DNA of 64,000 bases. It comes from Symbiodinium natans. Lineage: Eukaryota; Sar; Dinophyceae; Suessiales; Symbiodiniaceae. The first letter of the stretch is position 1; each line of letters starts with the position of its first letter. A program made the translations under genes and the position numbers. The notes under the pieces are model-generated. The model was not told where the DNA came from, did not search any database, and saw only the letters and a program-made list of their open reading frames with translations. Shown piece by piece: positions 58,201-64,000 of the stretch. The DNA lies in assembly GCA_905221605.1 (NCBI GenBank), contig CAJNDS010002557.1, positions 879,169 to 943,168 of the forward strand, in the 5' to 3' direction.

Positions 58201-61200
58201 CGAAGTGATCCAATCCCCAGGTCTCGGTGCGGCTGGCGCGGGCGTTCGCGCATGCCCACCTTCAGCGCAAAGGGGAAGCAATTCCGTTTGCTTGCTTCTG
58301 AGAAAAAACATCGGCGCAGTCGCAAGCTGTTTTCAACCCAGCCAAATTGAGGGCTTTTCCAAACAGCTCAAGAGATTCTGTTTTCTAGACCAACTTGGTT
58401 GTATAACGTAGAGCTGTGGCGGTTTGGGGTCTTTCGGGGTTAGAGTCTTGGGGCTTTGGGGGATTTGGGGTTCAGACTTGAGGGGCCCGACCGTCGGGGT
58501 TCCTGGGATGATTTGCTATCGGACATGCCGCTGTAAGGCGGTCCGCCAGAAAGACACTTACTCAGCCCAATACATAAACGTTAAGATTTTTGGGTTTCCT
58601 TTTGATGTGGGAATCATAAAGTTCAACATGTTTATCCAGTGGTTATTGGAGAAGCTGGAAGGGGAACATGCAGCTGTTTTATCGGAGGGGTGGGGTGCTT
58701 GCTGTTGGGGAGGGTCTTCTTCAGTCAATCCTTGACCTTTCTCCAAAGCCTAAACCAGCGGGAAGGCCGCTGATCGAGAGACGGCAAGAACAGGACTCCA
58801 ACTGTTGAGAGAGGGGGTGTTTGGCAGAGGGGGTGTATACACAACAAAGAAGCTCCTAGATTGCGCAATTGGAATTCCTGAGCCCCAAACTCTGAACTCC
58901 TTAAACCCGAAATCCTGAACTCCCTAACCTATACTCCATGAAGTCTGACTTAAATCCTGAACTCCTTAACACGCCTAAAACTTCCCGTTTCCCCTTAACC
59001 TTTCTTTGAAAAGTTGCCCAGCCCCACAAGTGCCCTGACACCTAAAACCACACCCTCTGAGCCTCAGAGCCGGAAACCGAGACCCCGACCAAAAACTCCA
59101 CGCAGGAGGGTTTTAGGGTTTCCTAAACCTCTCAAGCCCTAACCCTAAACCCTAAACCCCGGACCCTATCAGGTCGGGGTCCATAGCTAGCATAAGAAGC
59201 AGAGACGGCAGGTCGTCGCTGGCGTTTGCCAAGCCCACTCCGCAGGGGCCGCGTTCTCGGGCGACGCTTCCCCGAACACTTTGCATGCAAGGGTTCAGGG
59301 TTGAGGGTTTAAGGTTTCGGGTAAAGGGTTTAGGGTTTAGGGTTTAGGGTTTAGGGTTTAGGGTTTAGGGTTTAGGGTTTAGGGTTTAGGGTCCCGGGGG
59401 GGATCCTAAACCCTTAGCCCTTCACTATGCAGCTCATACAGCTGGACGTGGATTCGACAAAATTGGGGTATATAGATTTTGGGATTCAACTATAAGTACT
59501 CACGTGGCTAGTTTCTTGAAGTACACTGTGGTGTAAATTACAGACTTAGCTACGGATTTCCCTCGATTCTACCCGGAACCTTCTATGTCTGGTGTATGGG
59601 CAGCGAGCAGGGATGCATGAGATGAATCCAAAGGGCCATGGCCCTAGGTATGGTTGAGACGGGAGCATCAGTGTTTGCGGAGCCCTTAAGGCCAACGAGT
59701 CAGCGCCCGGCGCATGACAGCAAGACCACGGGCTAAAGTGCTTGCTGTGGGCTACCGAACTCAGGTCAAATCTTATAATCCACTTTGCTAGTAAGGGGAG
59801 GCCCACGTACAAAATTTGCCCGTAGGCATGAGGCTTTGTGGGCGCGCGCGTGCGGGCGAGGGCGGTTGGGTGCGTGTGAGTCGCAGTGCAGCTCGAACTG
59901 TGTTGGTTATACTAAGACATGCCACTGCTTTGCACAGAGTCCTTTGGCACAGAGACACCGGGATCCAGTTTCTGAGCCCAGTCCGTGAGAGTCCCGAACA
60001 AGTGCGTGCCGATTTTCATGTATGCTGGACGCCACCAGTGGTCCACTTGCCCTTGAACCAGCATCAAACCCTCGCATAAACTGGGATGTTCCTCCAATAT
60101 AGTACCGTCTATTAGTAATAATATAAGGGGGAACACCCATAAAGCCTTGTAAGTTTGAATGATCCTCTGACTACGGCAGCATCAGGTGGTGCACGGCGAC
60201 TTGAAAACCGAGAACATCTTTGTCTCGCCGGGTGCTGACGTTGAATTGGAGTCCCTTTCCGAACCTCAATCAATGAGCCTGAAACCTGATCCCCTAAACC
60301 TAAACCTACACCATAACTAAACCCCCAACTGAAACTCCCAACCGCAGCTCTGATGCGGGCCTATAAGCGAGGCCGAATTCTGGGGTAGGGGTCTATGCAT
60401 CCCAGAGCCATGGTCAAACATCCCACTCCAGTGTCTCGATGGGCTTTCTATGCCAGCCTTCCTAGGTAAACCCTAAACCCTAAATCCTACACCCTAAACA
60501 GAACTCTTCGGGTCTTCTTTCTCAAAACTAGGGCCCTTTGGAGGTAATCTTCCAAAAGCGGCTTTGATTGTACGACAGGGTGCTTCTATTGGAGGACCCT
60601 AGTCTAGAACAGCCACATGTCCACTTCTCCTTTGTTGATGGCTCGTCTTATTATATGCCTGACATCTAAACATTCTTACCCGCGCGACGCAAGCACGGAG
60701 TGCAAGGCACCCAAGCAGTACAAGACTAAAATCTCAGGTGTTCTCACGGCCCCTAAACCCTAAACCACGCAGATCACAAAGGTCCTGGAACCATGCGATC
60801 ATCACGGACTTTGCAACCTTTAAGCCGCTGATGCTTCCGCAGGTCACCCCCCCCCCCCCCAATTCAGGGTTTAGGCTTCAAGTTTTTTACGGAAGTGGCT
60901 CTAACCCCCAGGCCACCCACAACTCCTTGTTCAGGGAAGCTTCAGAATTTCCAGGGTGACACGGAAAGCCGTACAAGTGTGATGGGGATGGGGTCGCGAA
61001 GACTTAAACGCCAAACCCTAGACCATGACTGGCTTTCCCATCCACACGTGGAGGGCCTCCTGTCCACAGATGGGGGTGGGGTTGTCATCGGCATATGAGG
61101 GTTCAGCATTTGGCGTTTAGGGCTTAGGGATGTCAATTTTGCCCAGGCTGTATAAACTACGTCTTGCGCGCTGGAATCCGTCAATCCCTGATCCTCGACG

Positions 61201-63090
61201 CTTGTAAGCAAAACCCTAGACCCTTTTACGTGTTAAGCCGCAAAAAGGCCCTCCAAGCCCGAAAGGCTACACCTCAAAGCCCTACCCACACCCTACACTC
61301 ATGGGACTCATACCTTGGACTCGTAAGGTTGCACCCTTGGGTTGGGGACCCTGTGTAAGGGTTCAAAGATCCTCCCAGGGAATAGGAGGGCCATATTGAG
61401 AAGAGACTCTTAGGGGTCCAAGTTTTGACTCCCTTGATTCAAACCCTTCAAACCCTAACCCCTCAAATCAAATGTCACCATCTTTGCAGGATGATCCCAC
61501 TGAGTACCTGCCTCAGCGCATGAGCTTTTGGGAGGGTTTGGGTGTTTCGGGGTTAGGGCGTAGAGTGTAGGGTTTAGGGTGGGTGTCGGGTTTCGGGTTT
61601 GAAGGCTTTCGAGTTCGGGTAGGGGTTACCACAGCCAGACCCGAAGGCGTATGTGAGCAGACCATACGGATTCTCGGGCGCAACGCTGTAGATGATCTTT
61701 CATGTCCACCCCTGCTGCCGAAGGCGGCCAACCCAAGCCAGCAAATGGCGAGAAGTAAATGCACAGCATATGACACAAGCCCCAGAATCCAACGTGCTCC
61801 ATGTTCCCTGCTCCAAACCTACCCCAACAGAGAAGCGCAATCGTGAAGCACGAATGTTGGACCAACAAGTTCAGCAAACCCCAAACAGTCAACAGGAAAG
61901 GCCGGTGCTTCTCAGACTGCCTAGCCCGAAACCCTAAACCCCCAAAACTGGCCTCCGCACCCCTTAGCCTGAAACTTTAAGGCCCTAAACCCCCTCGAAA
62001 TACCTCCAGCCTTATCCAGGTTCTCCTTCTTCTTCGAGTCAGATCGCAATCGCCCGCGCCTCCAGGAGGATTTGTAGAGTTTAGGGTCTATGTTTTTTAT
62101 AGTGTTCAGTGAAAGGTTTCGGTTTTCGGTGTTAGGTTTCTGTTTGTACTAGTTTGTATACAAACGACTGTATATGTACATGTTTGGCACAGTACTCATA
62201 CCGGGCTTAGGGCGTGTCGCTTGTTTTTCAGTCTCTTCGTTTTCGTTGTTTGCTTTTTGATTTGTGTAGGGTCTGGGTTCAGGATCTAGGTGCAGGGCTT
62301 CTGGGGTCTTCTTGAGTGTTTCGGCGCCGGGGCCGATGTCTATACTAAACCCTAAACCCTAAACCCTAAACCCTAAACCCTAAACCCTAAACCCTAAACC
62401 CTAAACCCTAAACCCTAAACCCTAAACCCTAAATCTGAGCTAGGGGCCTCATGCCCTCGAGGCGAAGGGGGGTAGGCTTTAGAGTTGAGAGTTTGTAAGG
62501 GTTTAGAACGGCAGCTTTGCGGGTGTGCGCCCGTGAGTCTCAAGAAAAAAAGATGCACTCTGCGCACGTCCACTGTTGATTTTCGAAACCCCAGACCCTA
62601 AACTCTAAAGTTTAGGCCTAAGTCCCTGAACCCCAACCCTGAACCCCAAACCGCAATCCGTGAACCCTCAACCCCTACTGCAATCCGTGAACCCTAAACC
62701 CTAAACCCTAAACCCTAAACCCTAAACCCTTGTAAGCCCAAGACTCCAAACCAAACCTTTAATTAAGCCCTGAGCAGCCCGAAGCCTAAACCCCAAACCC
62801 AAAGTATGCAAAGCTTGAACCCAAAGCCCTAAACTAAAACCCGCTTAGGAGCCCTCACAGCTCTCGCCCAGCACAAAAAGGCCGAAGAACACCCCGCACT
62901 GGAGCTAGGGTTTGGGAGTTTAGGGTTTAGGGTTTGGGGAGTTTAGGGTTTCGGGTTTGGGGAGTTTAGGGTTTAGGGTTTGGGGAGTTTAGGGTTTAGG
63001 GGCCCTTGCAAGTAGTGCTCTCTCCCATTTCGCTCACCCCACGCTCCACGCTGAGGGCATCGATGCTATCTCGCGCCCGAGCGCTTTGAG
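30439..63090 (+). CDS. VPS15: VPS15 / PIK3R4 kinase domain, 3'-incomplete
   Basis: Regulatory Ser/Thr (pseudo)kinase of the class III PI3-kinase (VPS34) complex, acting in endosomal sorting and autophagy. Exons: 30439-30483 (may extend to 30427), 30980-31045, 31766-31811, 32882-32955, 34768-34840, 39174-39203, 60186-60226, 60782-60842, 61490-61509, 62020-62057, 63056-about 63090. Phase agrees at all ten junctions. Landmarks in order: VLGSYKL then FKVMRCVHESEGDVVVKLF (N-lobe strands with the lysine), RLHTRPFLSMLEKKWLAFQ, VVHGDLKTENIFVS (catalytic loop HGD, typical of VPS15), NHAIITDFATFKPLMLPQ (DFA in place of DFG, also typical) and RCYLAPERFE (APE motif). Exon 39174-39203 (LLRYCREL) is the least certain; without it the helix before HGD is missing. 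The intron 39204-60185 is 21 kb. HEAT and WD40 regions lie beyond the window. Confidence 0.88.
31622..31710. repeat. CCCTTAAA octamer array
   Basis: About eleven 8 bp units, then normal CCCTAAA, near the 3' end of the VPS15 intron before exon 31766. Confidence 0.93.
31855..31945. repeat. AT-rich microsatellite
   Basis: ATATAT and GTATAT runs in a VPS15 intron. Confidence 0.9.
32740..32843 (-). repeat. CCCTAAA array
   Basis: About fourteen units, ending some 40 bases before exon 32882 of VPS15. Confidence 0.95.
34861..34928 (+). repeat. TTTAGGG array
   Basis: Nine to ten units beginning 20 bases after the VPS15 donor at 34841. Confidence 0.96.
35237..35406 (-). repeat. CCCTAAA array, longest in the window
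   Basis: About 24 perfect units. Pairs with the inverted TTTAGGG array 100 bases downstream. Confidence 0.97.
35509..35615 (+). repeat. TTTAGGG array
   Basis: About fifteen perfect units in opposite orientation to the array at 35237-35406, giving a potential perfect stem of more than 100 bp. Confidence 0.97.
36246..36366. mobile_element. MITE family E copy
   Basis: Starts GACTAGGACCCAGCGTAGGC and closes with CCTAGGCTACTTTTGGGTCT. The interior CCCTTATTCC matches the copy at 55608. Confidence 0.65.
37817..37910. mobile_element. MITE family B copy
   Basis: TTGGGATGTTCCCCCTACTA at the left and TATAGGGGGGAACATCCCAA at the right, with AACAGTCCTTAATTGGGATT mirrored by CCCTAGGACTGTTGG. In a VPS15 intron. 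Confidence 0.8.
39701..39834. mobile_element. MITE family A copy
   Basis: About 134 bp palindromic element inside the large VPS15 intron. It starts at TTTCATGGTACTTATTAGCC (outermost bases lost) and ends GTACCATGAACCTCCAAGT. Confidence 0.8.
40151..40495 (+). CDS. Unidentified exons inside the VPS15 intron
   Basis: Two stretches follow AG|G acceptors: 40151 onward (VMNKRIGLSYKEKRQEQ, then TFFTKASASGK) and 40430-about 40495 (ELVWLDDKLEQVGRTEERTL). Both are charged, helical and in compatible phase (GC donors available in phase 0). They do not fit VPS15, which must pass directly from LLRYCREL to VVHGD. Family unknown. Confidence 0.45.
40350..40401. repeat. AAACCCCC octamer array
   Basis: Six units of an 8 bp variant, 28 bases before the exon candidate at 40430. 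Confidence 0.9.
40751..40981 (+). CDS. Possible coding exon, unknown
   Basis: Open to a stop at 40979-40981, lying in 40560-41010, which is almost free of telomere-type repeats. Peptide includes ADTPLWLNDMLSKFVLKNLC and SEITNSFLGSHETPLDTG. A second + frame (40558-40809) overlaps it and could be joined by splicing. Overlapping minus-strand ORFs of similar length keep confidence low. Confidence 0.3.
41317..41420. repeat. AT, CATA and CATG microsatellites
   Basis: (AT)n, then (CATA)n and (CATG CATA)n at the left edge of the repeat-free gene island. Confidence 0.92.
41577..41710. mobile_element. Hairpin element of a separate family
   Basis: CATTGCCTCGCTG (about 41610) pairs exactly with CAGCGAGGCAATG (about 41664-41676). 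Weaker pairing extends outward (GATATTCAGGGCACTGG against CTAGTGAAGATTTTTCAG). It marks the edge between telomere-repeat sequence and the gene island that follows. Confidence 0.5.
41862..43061 (+). CDS. Unidentified 358-residue protein with two short introns
   Basis: Three exons, 41862-42230, 42287-42529 and 42597-43061, all in phase 0, join across introns of 56 and 67 nt (GTAGGG...CAAG|G and GTTAGC...GCAG|G). Without splicing the frame breaks twice, which is why it appears as three overlapping ORFs. The product has a basic, nuclear-signal-like PRKRQK near residue 34 after a polar start, then a globular part (VWAVVWQHTARPSLTFKI, SGHIMLRIGTAASSSAQLSL). I do not recognise the family. It sits in a 2 kb island without TTTAGGG repeats, in the VPS15 intron, same strand. 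Its long exons and tiny introns are unlike every other gene here and suggest a retrocopy, transferred gene or element cargo. Confidence 0.68.
42231..42286 (+). other. Short intron 1 of the 358-residue gene
   Basis: 56 nt, GT...AG|G, contains an in-frame TAA if unspliced. Fixed by the need to keep the frame open. Confidence 0.6.
42530..42596 (+). other. Short intron 2 of the 358-residue gene
   Basis: 67 nt, GT...GCAG|G. Restores frame between QVNLYESYRH and RLSVPAEVDLSRF. Confidence 0.6.
43134..43646 (+). CDS. Unidentified ORF, 170 codons
   Basis: Begins 72 bases after the stop of the 358-residue gene, same strand and same repeat-free island. The start is polar and helical (EASRLHAQQTQRAESELCTA), followed by TICAQCSVLKLGVLHGG and NPELIVPTVRRSAAQFPNLW. 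The last codons run into decayed TTTAGGG sequence after about 43610, so the true exon probably ends at a donor near GTGGATTAGGG (43610) or GCATACCC (43600). Product unknown. Confidence 0.5.
   Translation: MMLSVCDTQEASRLHAQQTQRAESELCTAVEVWTEAVEATLCAFVQAERGTVEGLAQQQKSRPQQYTICAQCSVLKLGVLHGGISSRFSVQSNGPSTCPDSMSGLLRIALLHSTNPELIVPTVRRSAAQFPNLWPGGSVNIDAILHSVAIRGYVIGIPLWIRVQRLGFRV
43705..43812 (+). CDS. SAP-like motif fragment
   Basis: A 35-codon frame ending in TAA. It contains LKMRDVRKELTDAGVSARPN, which resembles the first helix and turn of a SAP (SAF-A/B, Acinus, PIAS) DNA-binding motif. It could be the last exon of the gene starting at 43134 or a stand-alone remnant. Confidence 0.4.
   Translation: MRQSVCGEWMLKMRDVRKELTDAGVSARPNLLPHS
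43990..50908 (+). CDS. Unidentified gene in the VPS15 intron, phase-compatible exon chain
   Basis: Candidate exons 43990-44058, 47254-47304, 47568-47637, 47812-47868, 48152-about 48178, 48533-48556, 49167-49230, 49960-50000, 50586-50640 and 50848-about 50908 agree in phase when joined and nearly all follow AG|G. Typical pieces: KACLEARAQLLRHLTEAMEG, GLEKLAQKLAVSSEPLVDLR, ASESHDKSWDKEPS, KSDKQQLLRIDCIR and DEMERSRHAFERGVCPKFLR. The sequence is helical and charged with no motif I know. Some exons read in more than one frame (47812 in three), so the chain is a model, not a certainty. It lies wholly inside the VPS15 intron. Confidence 0.42.
44320..44601 (+). CDS. Tandem zinc-ribbon repeat (two copies plus start of a third)
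   Basis: A 44-residue unit (132 bp) is repeated. The second copy reads CPKCKAKVASAVRDGRIDNR then KCGHKFTVAAGEVVA. The first has RDGRINNR, CGHQFTVAAGKVVA but has lost its CPxC. A third begins YECPQ and is cut by TGA (44599-44601). Spacing CPxC...CGHxF suggests a zinc-binding ribbon. No start codon belongs clearly to it; it is preceded by CCCTAAA repeats and followed by the G-rich minisatellite, so it looks like a fragment of a larger repeat protein. Confidence 0.6.
   Translation, partial: AIKGTKVESTTRDGRINNRRTCGHQFTVAAGKVVAAQSATARFSSECPKCKAKVASAVRDGRIDNRWKCGHKFTVAAGEVVATPVRFSYECPQ
44600..46720. repeat. G-rich compound minisatellite with inverted copies
   Basis: Roughly ten diverged units made of GAGAGCGGGGAGGGCGGAGC, GGGCATGCAC(T/C)GGGGCCC, TTTAAAGTCATCTGATAGG and repeated CCATGGGG blocks. 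Segment 45735-46080 carries the same blocks in reverse orientation. All long proline-rich ORFs on the minus strand here are by-products of the repeat. Confidence 0.9.
45151..45202 (+). repeat. Poly-G run of 52
   Basis: Uninterrupted G tract within the minisatellite; a second run of about 32 G ends at 46220. The exact length may be affected by sequencing error. Confidence 0.9.
48988..49012. repeat. GA-rich microsatellite
   Basis: AGCGAGAGAGAGAGAGCGAG-type run. Confidence 0.85.
51587..52068 (+). CDS. Possible exons, one WD40-like
   Basis: 51587-about 51649 (PLELKVQTLFGEVVGAQLPL after AG|G, GC donor) and an open frame 51880-52068 containing YLWVARDGSVHVWDQ, which resembles the end of a WD repeat. 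A minus-strand ORF of 99 codons overlaps the second, so strand is not certain. Confidence 0.3.
52887..53560. repeat. Tandem repeat, unit about 256 bp, three copies
   Basis: The block from GGAGGCCTCCGTAAGGTACC through GGTATTAAAGTGTGTCC occurs at 53061-53316, partly before it (52887-53060) and again from 53317. Copies 2 and 3 differ by few substitutions. A KKRRPEKRRLSEILDRSR peptide can be read from two copies but is repeat-derived. Confidence 0.92.
53715..56166 (+). CDS. Unidentified exon series in the VPS15 intron
   Basis: 53715-53759 (ELPKELALFLRDILQ), 54353 onward (GELGLPRAVVSELL), 54810-54861 (EHWQRLRSDSEMLLRRT), 55949 onward (GLDEIRVDPLPALNP, open to TGA or spliced at a GC) and 56112-56166 (NFNPAIPLLQLLLHKLN). 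All begin after AG|G and several have GC donors in fitting phase. Whether they continue the exon chain at 43990-50908 or are another gene I cannot tell. Confidence 0.38.
55608..55729. mobile_element. MITE family E copy
   Basis: Inverted ends TTAACTAGGACCCAGAGTAG and CTCTAGGGTCTAGTTAA, interior CCCTTATTCCC / GGGCACCCTTTTTATTCC. About 120 bp. Confidence 0.7.
56955..57360. repeat. 12-bp minisatellite GGTTCCGGAGCG and larger duplication
   Basis: Units of GGTTCCGGAGC(G/A)(G) run at 56955-57050 and again at 57285-57350. The flanks (GGCTTGAAAC..., GATGCATGC, TTTTCTCGAGGTTTTTCATGG) repeat too, showing an older duplication of about 330 bp spanning 56930-57570. Confidence 0.88.
57831..57902 (-). repeat. 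CCCTAAA array
   Basis: Ten perfect units. Confidence 0.96.
57948..59289 (+). CDS. Unidentified exon series before the VPS15 catalytic exon
   Basis: 57948-about 57988 (ELTHMGTFAIEL, GT donor), 58221-58277 (VSVRLARAFAHAHLQRKGE, GC donor) and 58538 onward (AVRQKDTYS, open for another 60 codons including FNMFIQWLLEKLEGEH) agree in phase. 59205-59289 is a weaker addition. No known family. Confidence 0.35.
59325..59392 (+). repeat. TTTAGGG array
   Basis: Nine to ten perfect units. Confidence 0.96.
60082..60139. mobile_element. MITE family B, internally deleted
   Basis: Only about 58 bp remain between TGGGATGTTCCTCC and ATAAGGGGGAACACCCA. It lies about 45 bp before the VPS15 catalytic-loop exon. 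Confidence 0.6.
62346..62430 (-). repeat. CCCTAAA array
   Basis: Twelve perfect units in the VPS15 intron between exons 62020-62057 and 63056. Confidence 0.96.
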
Positions 63091-64000
63091 TGCACAGGCG
63101 GGGGCGCCCAAACCCTATAAACCCTAAACCCTAAACTGCCGCAGGGCTAAGAGCGTTAGGATGTGTTAGGGTCTTGGGGCTAGCTAAGGGTTTCTGAGTC
63201 TTAGGGCTCTAGACGTTCTAGGGTTAGGGCATAGCTAGGGGGGGATTCTCTTAGCATTAGGTGCAGGGTTTACGGTCCATCCCAGTGACCAAAATGAACT
63301 ACCCAAAGCGGTTTAGTGTGCAGGGTTCCGGGAGGTGGGTGGATCTGGGAGGCTGAAAACAGCCTGATAAACCTGTGGACCCTTGACCCTCAACCCCAAA
63401 TCTAGACAACATAGGCCATATAGGCCCTCCCCTAATCACCCTAATCTCTACTCCGGCCTTAAACCCCCACTTATTCCCAAACCCTGTACACCATAAGCCC
63501 AAAACGCCAGGACCTGAATAGGCAAGGGTGTTTCTGGCCATCGATTGTGCTTAAGTTTGGAAGGAAAGGCATCCAGGGAGTTCGAGGCCACACTCCTCAA
63601 TCAACCTCGACCCACCCTTCCCCCCAACCAAAGGCCACTATCAGCCTGCTGTGGGGTAATAAAAACCTCAACCTCTTTGTGAGGGTGTGGGGTTCAAAGT
63701 TTGGGGCTTGGGAGCGTTTGGAAGGGGGGGGGGGGTGGGGGCATAGACCCTAGGATCACCTCCAAAGTCCCCCAATACTTCTTCCACAAAGCCTCAGGAG
63801 CCTCGAAGCCCTCAACGCCCTCAGATTTACATGCTGCGGCCCCAGAGGTATACCCCCAAACCCTAAACCCTTAGCCCTTAGCCCTAAGCCCCAAGCCCTA
63901 AGCCCTCAAGCCTAAGACAGCCCTGCCCACCCCTACCCCTCTTGAGGTGCTGTGGCAAGCCTAGCCCGTGGTCGGTTTTCGCGCGAGTTGGCCGGGACCT
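63091..64000. other. Continuing VPS15 intron
   Basis: Decayed CCCTAAA/TTTAGGG sequence and a poly-G run near 63730. The next VPS15 kinase-lobe exon (expected D-(I/V)-(F/W)-S-LG-C motif) was not seen before the window ends. Confidence 0.45.

Noticed and set aside
1-64000. True chromosome end
   Set aside because: Telomere motifs are scattered in both orientations between coding exons over the whole window, with no terminal one-strand array.
1-64000. Dinoflagellate spliced-leader relic as sign of retroposed genes
   Set aside because: I looked for the conserved leader core before candidate start codons and did not find it.
1-64000. CRISPR array, bacterial operons, Shine-Dalgarno sites
   Set aside because: The sequence is clearly spliced eukaryotic nuclear DNA; the regular repeats are telomere-type, without spacers.

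Overview
This window reads as nuclear DNA of a eukaryotic alga, most likely a dinoflagellate. Every gene I can resolve lies on the + strand and is broken into very small exons (about 20 to 120 nt). The introns are saturated with the plant/alga-type telomere heptamer TTTAGGG/CCCTAAA and its decayed variants. In the three genes whose family I recognise I could place 32 introns. Nineteen start with GC and thirteen with GT, and 31 of 32 end in AG followed by G as the first exon base. GC donors with an AG|G acceptor are a known dinoflagellate habit. That gives the phylum by inference only; no spliced-leader relic was seen.

Layout. (1) <308-8850: 3' part of an amino-acid/auxin permease (AAAP) family transporter. 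One of its introns carries a 1.3 kb LTR element with identical LTRs, inserted into an older palindromic MITE. (2) 9869-19411: a 17-exon model for a 394-residue protein with a soluble N-terminal half and about six membrane segments; family not recognised. (3) 20512-28801: the C-terminal half of the exon-junction DEAD-box helicase eIF4A-III, 14 exons from the DEAD motif to the stop. The N-terminal half (Q motif, Walker A, PTREL, TPGR) was not found and does not fit in the 1.1 kb gap upstream. (4) 30439->63090: the kinase domain of VPS15 (PIK3R4), the regulatory kinase of the class III PI3-kinase complex, eleven exons, running off the window.

The VPS15 gene contains an apparent 21 kb intron (39204-60185). 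It holds more + strand coding material: a 358-residue gene with two ordinary short introns (41862-43061), a following 170-codon ORF, a tandem C-x2-C...CGH zinc-ribbon repeat, and a string of phase-compatible exon candidates that look like one or more further genes. Also inside are a G-rich minisatellite with poly-G runs up to 52 nt, a 256 bp tandem repeat and a 12 bp GGTTCCGGAGCG-type minisatellite.

The most striking global feature is the placement of telomere-type repeats. In many introns TTTAGGG arrays lie near the 5' end and CCCTAAA arrays near the 3' end, so the two intron ends could pair as RNA. At least four palindromic MITE-like families are dispersed through the introns. The reading is by eye. 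Exon borders were fixed by homology and codon phase, not by transcripts.
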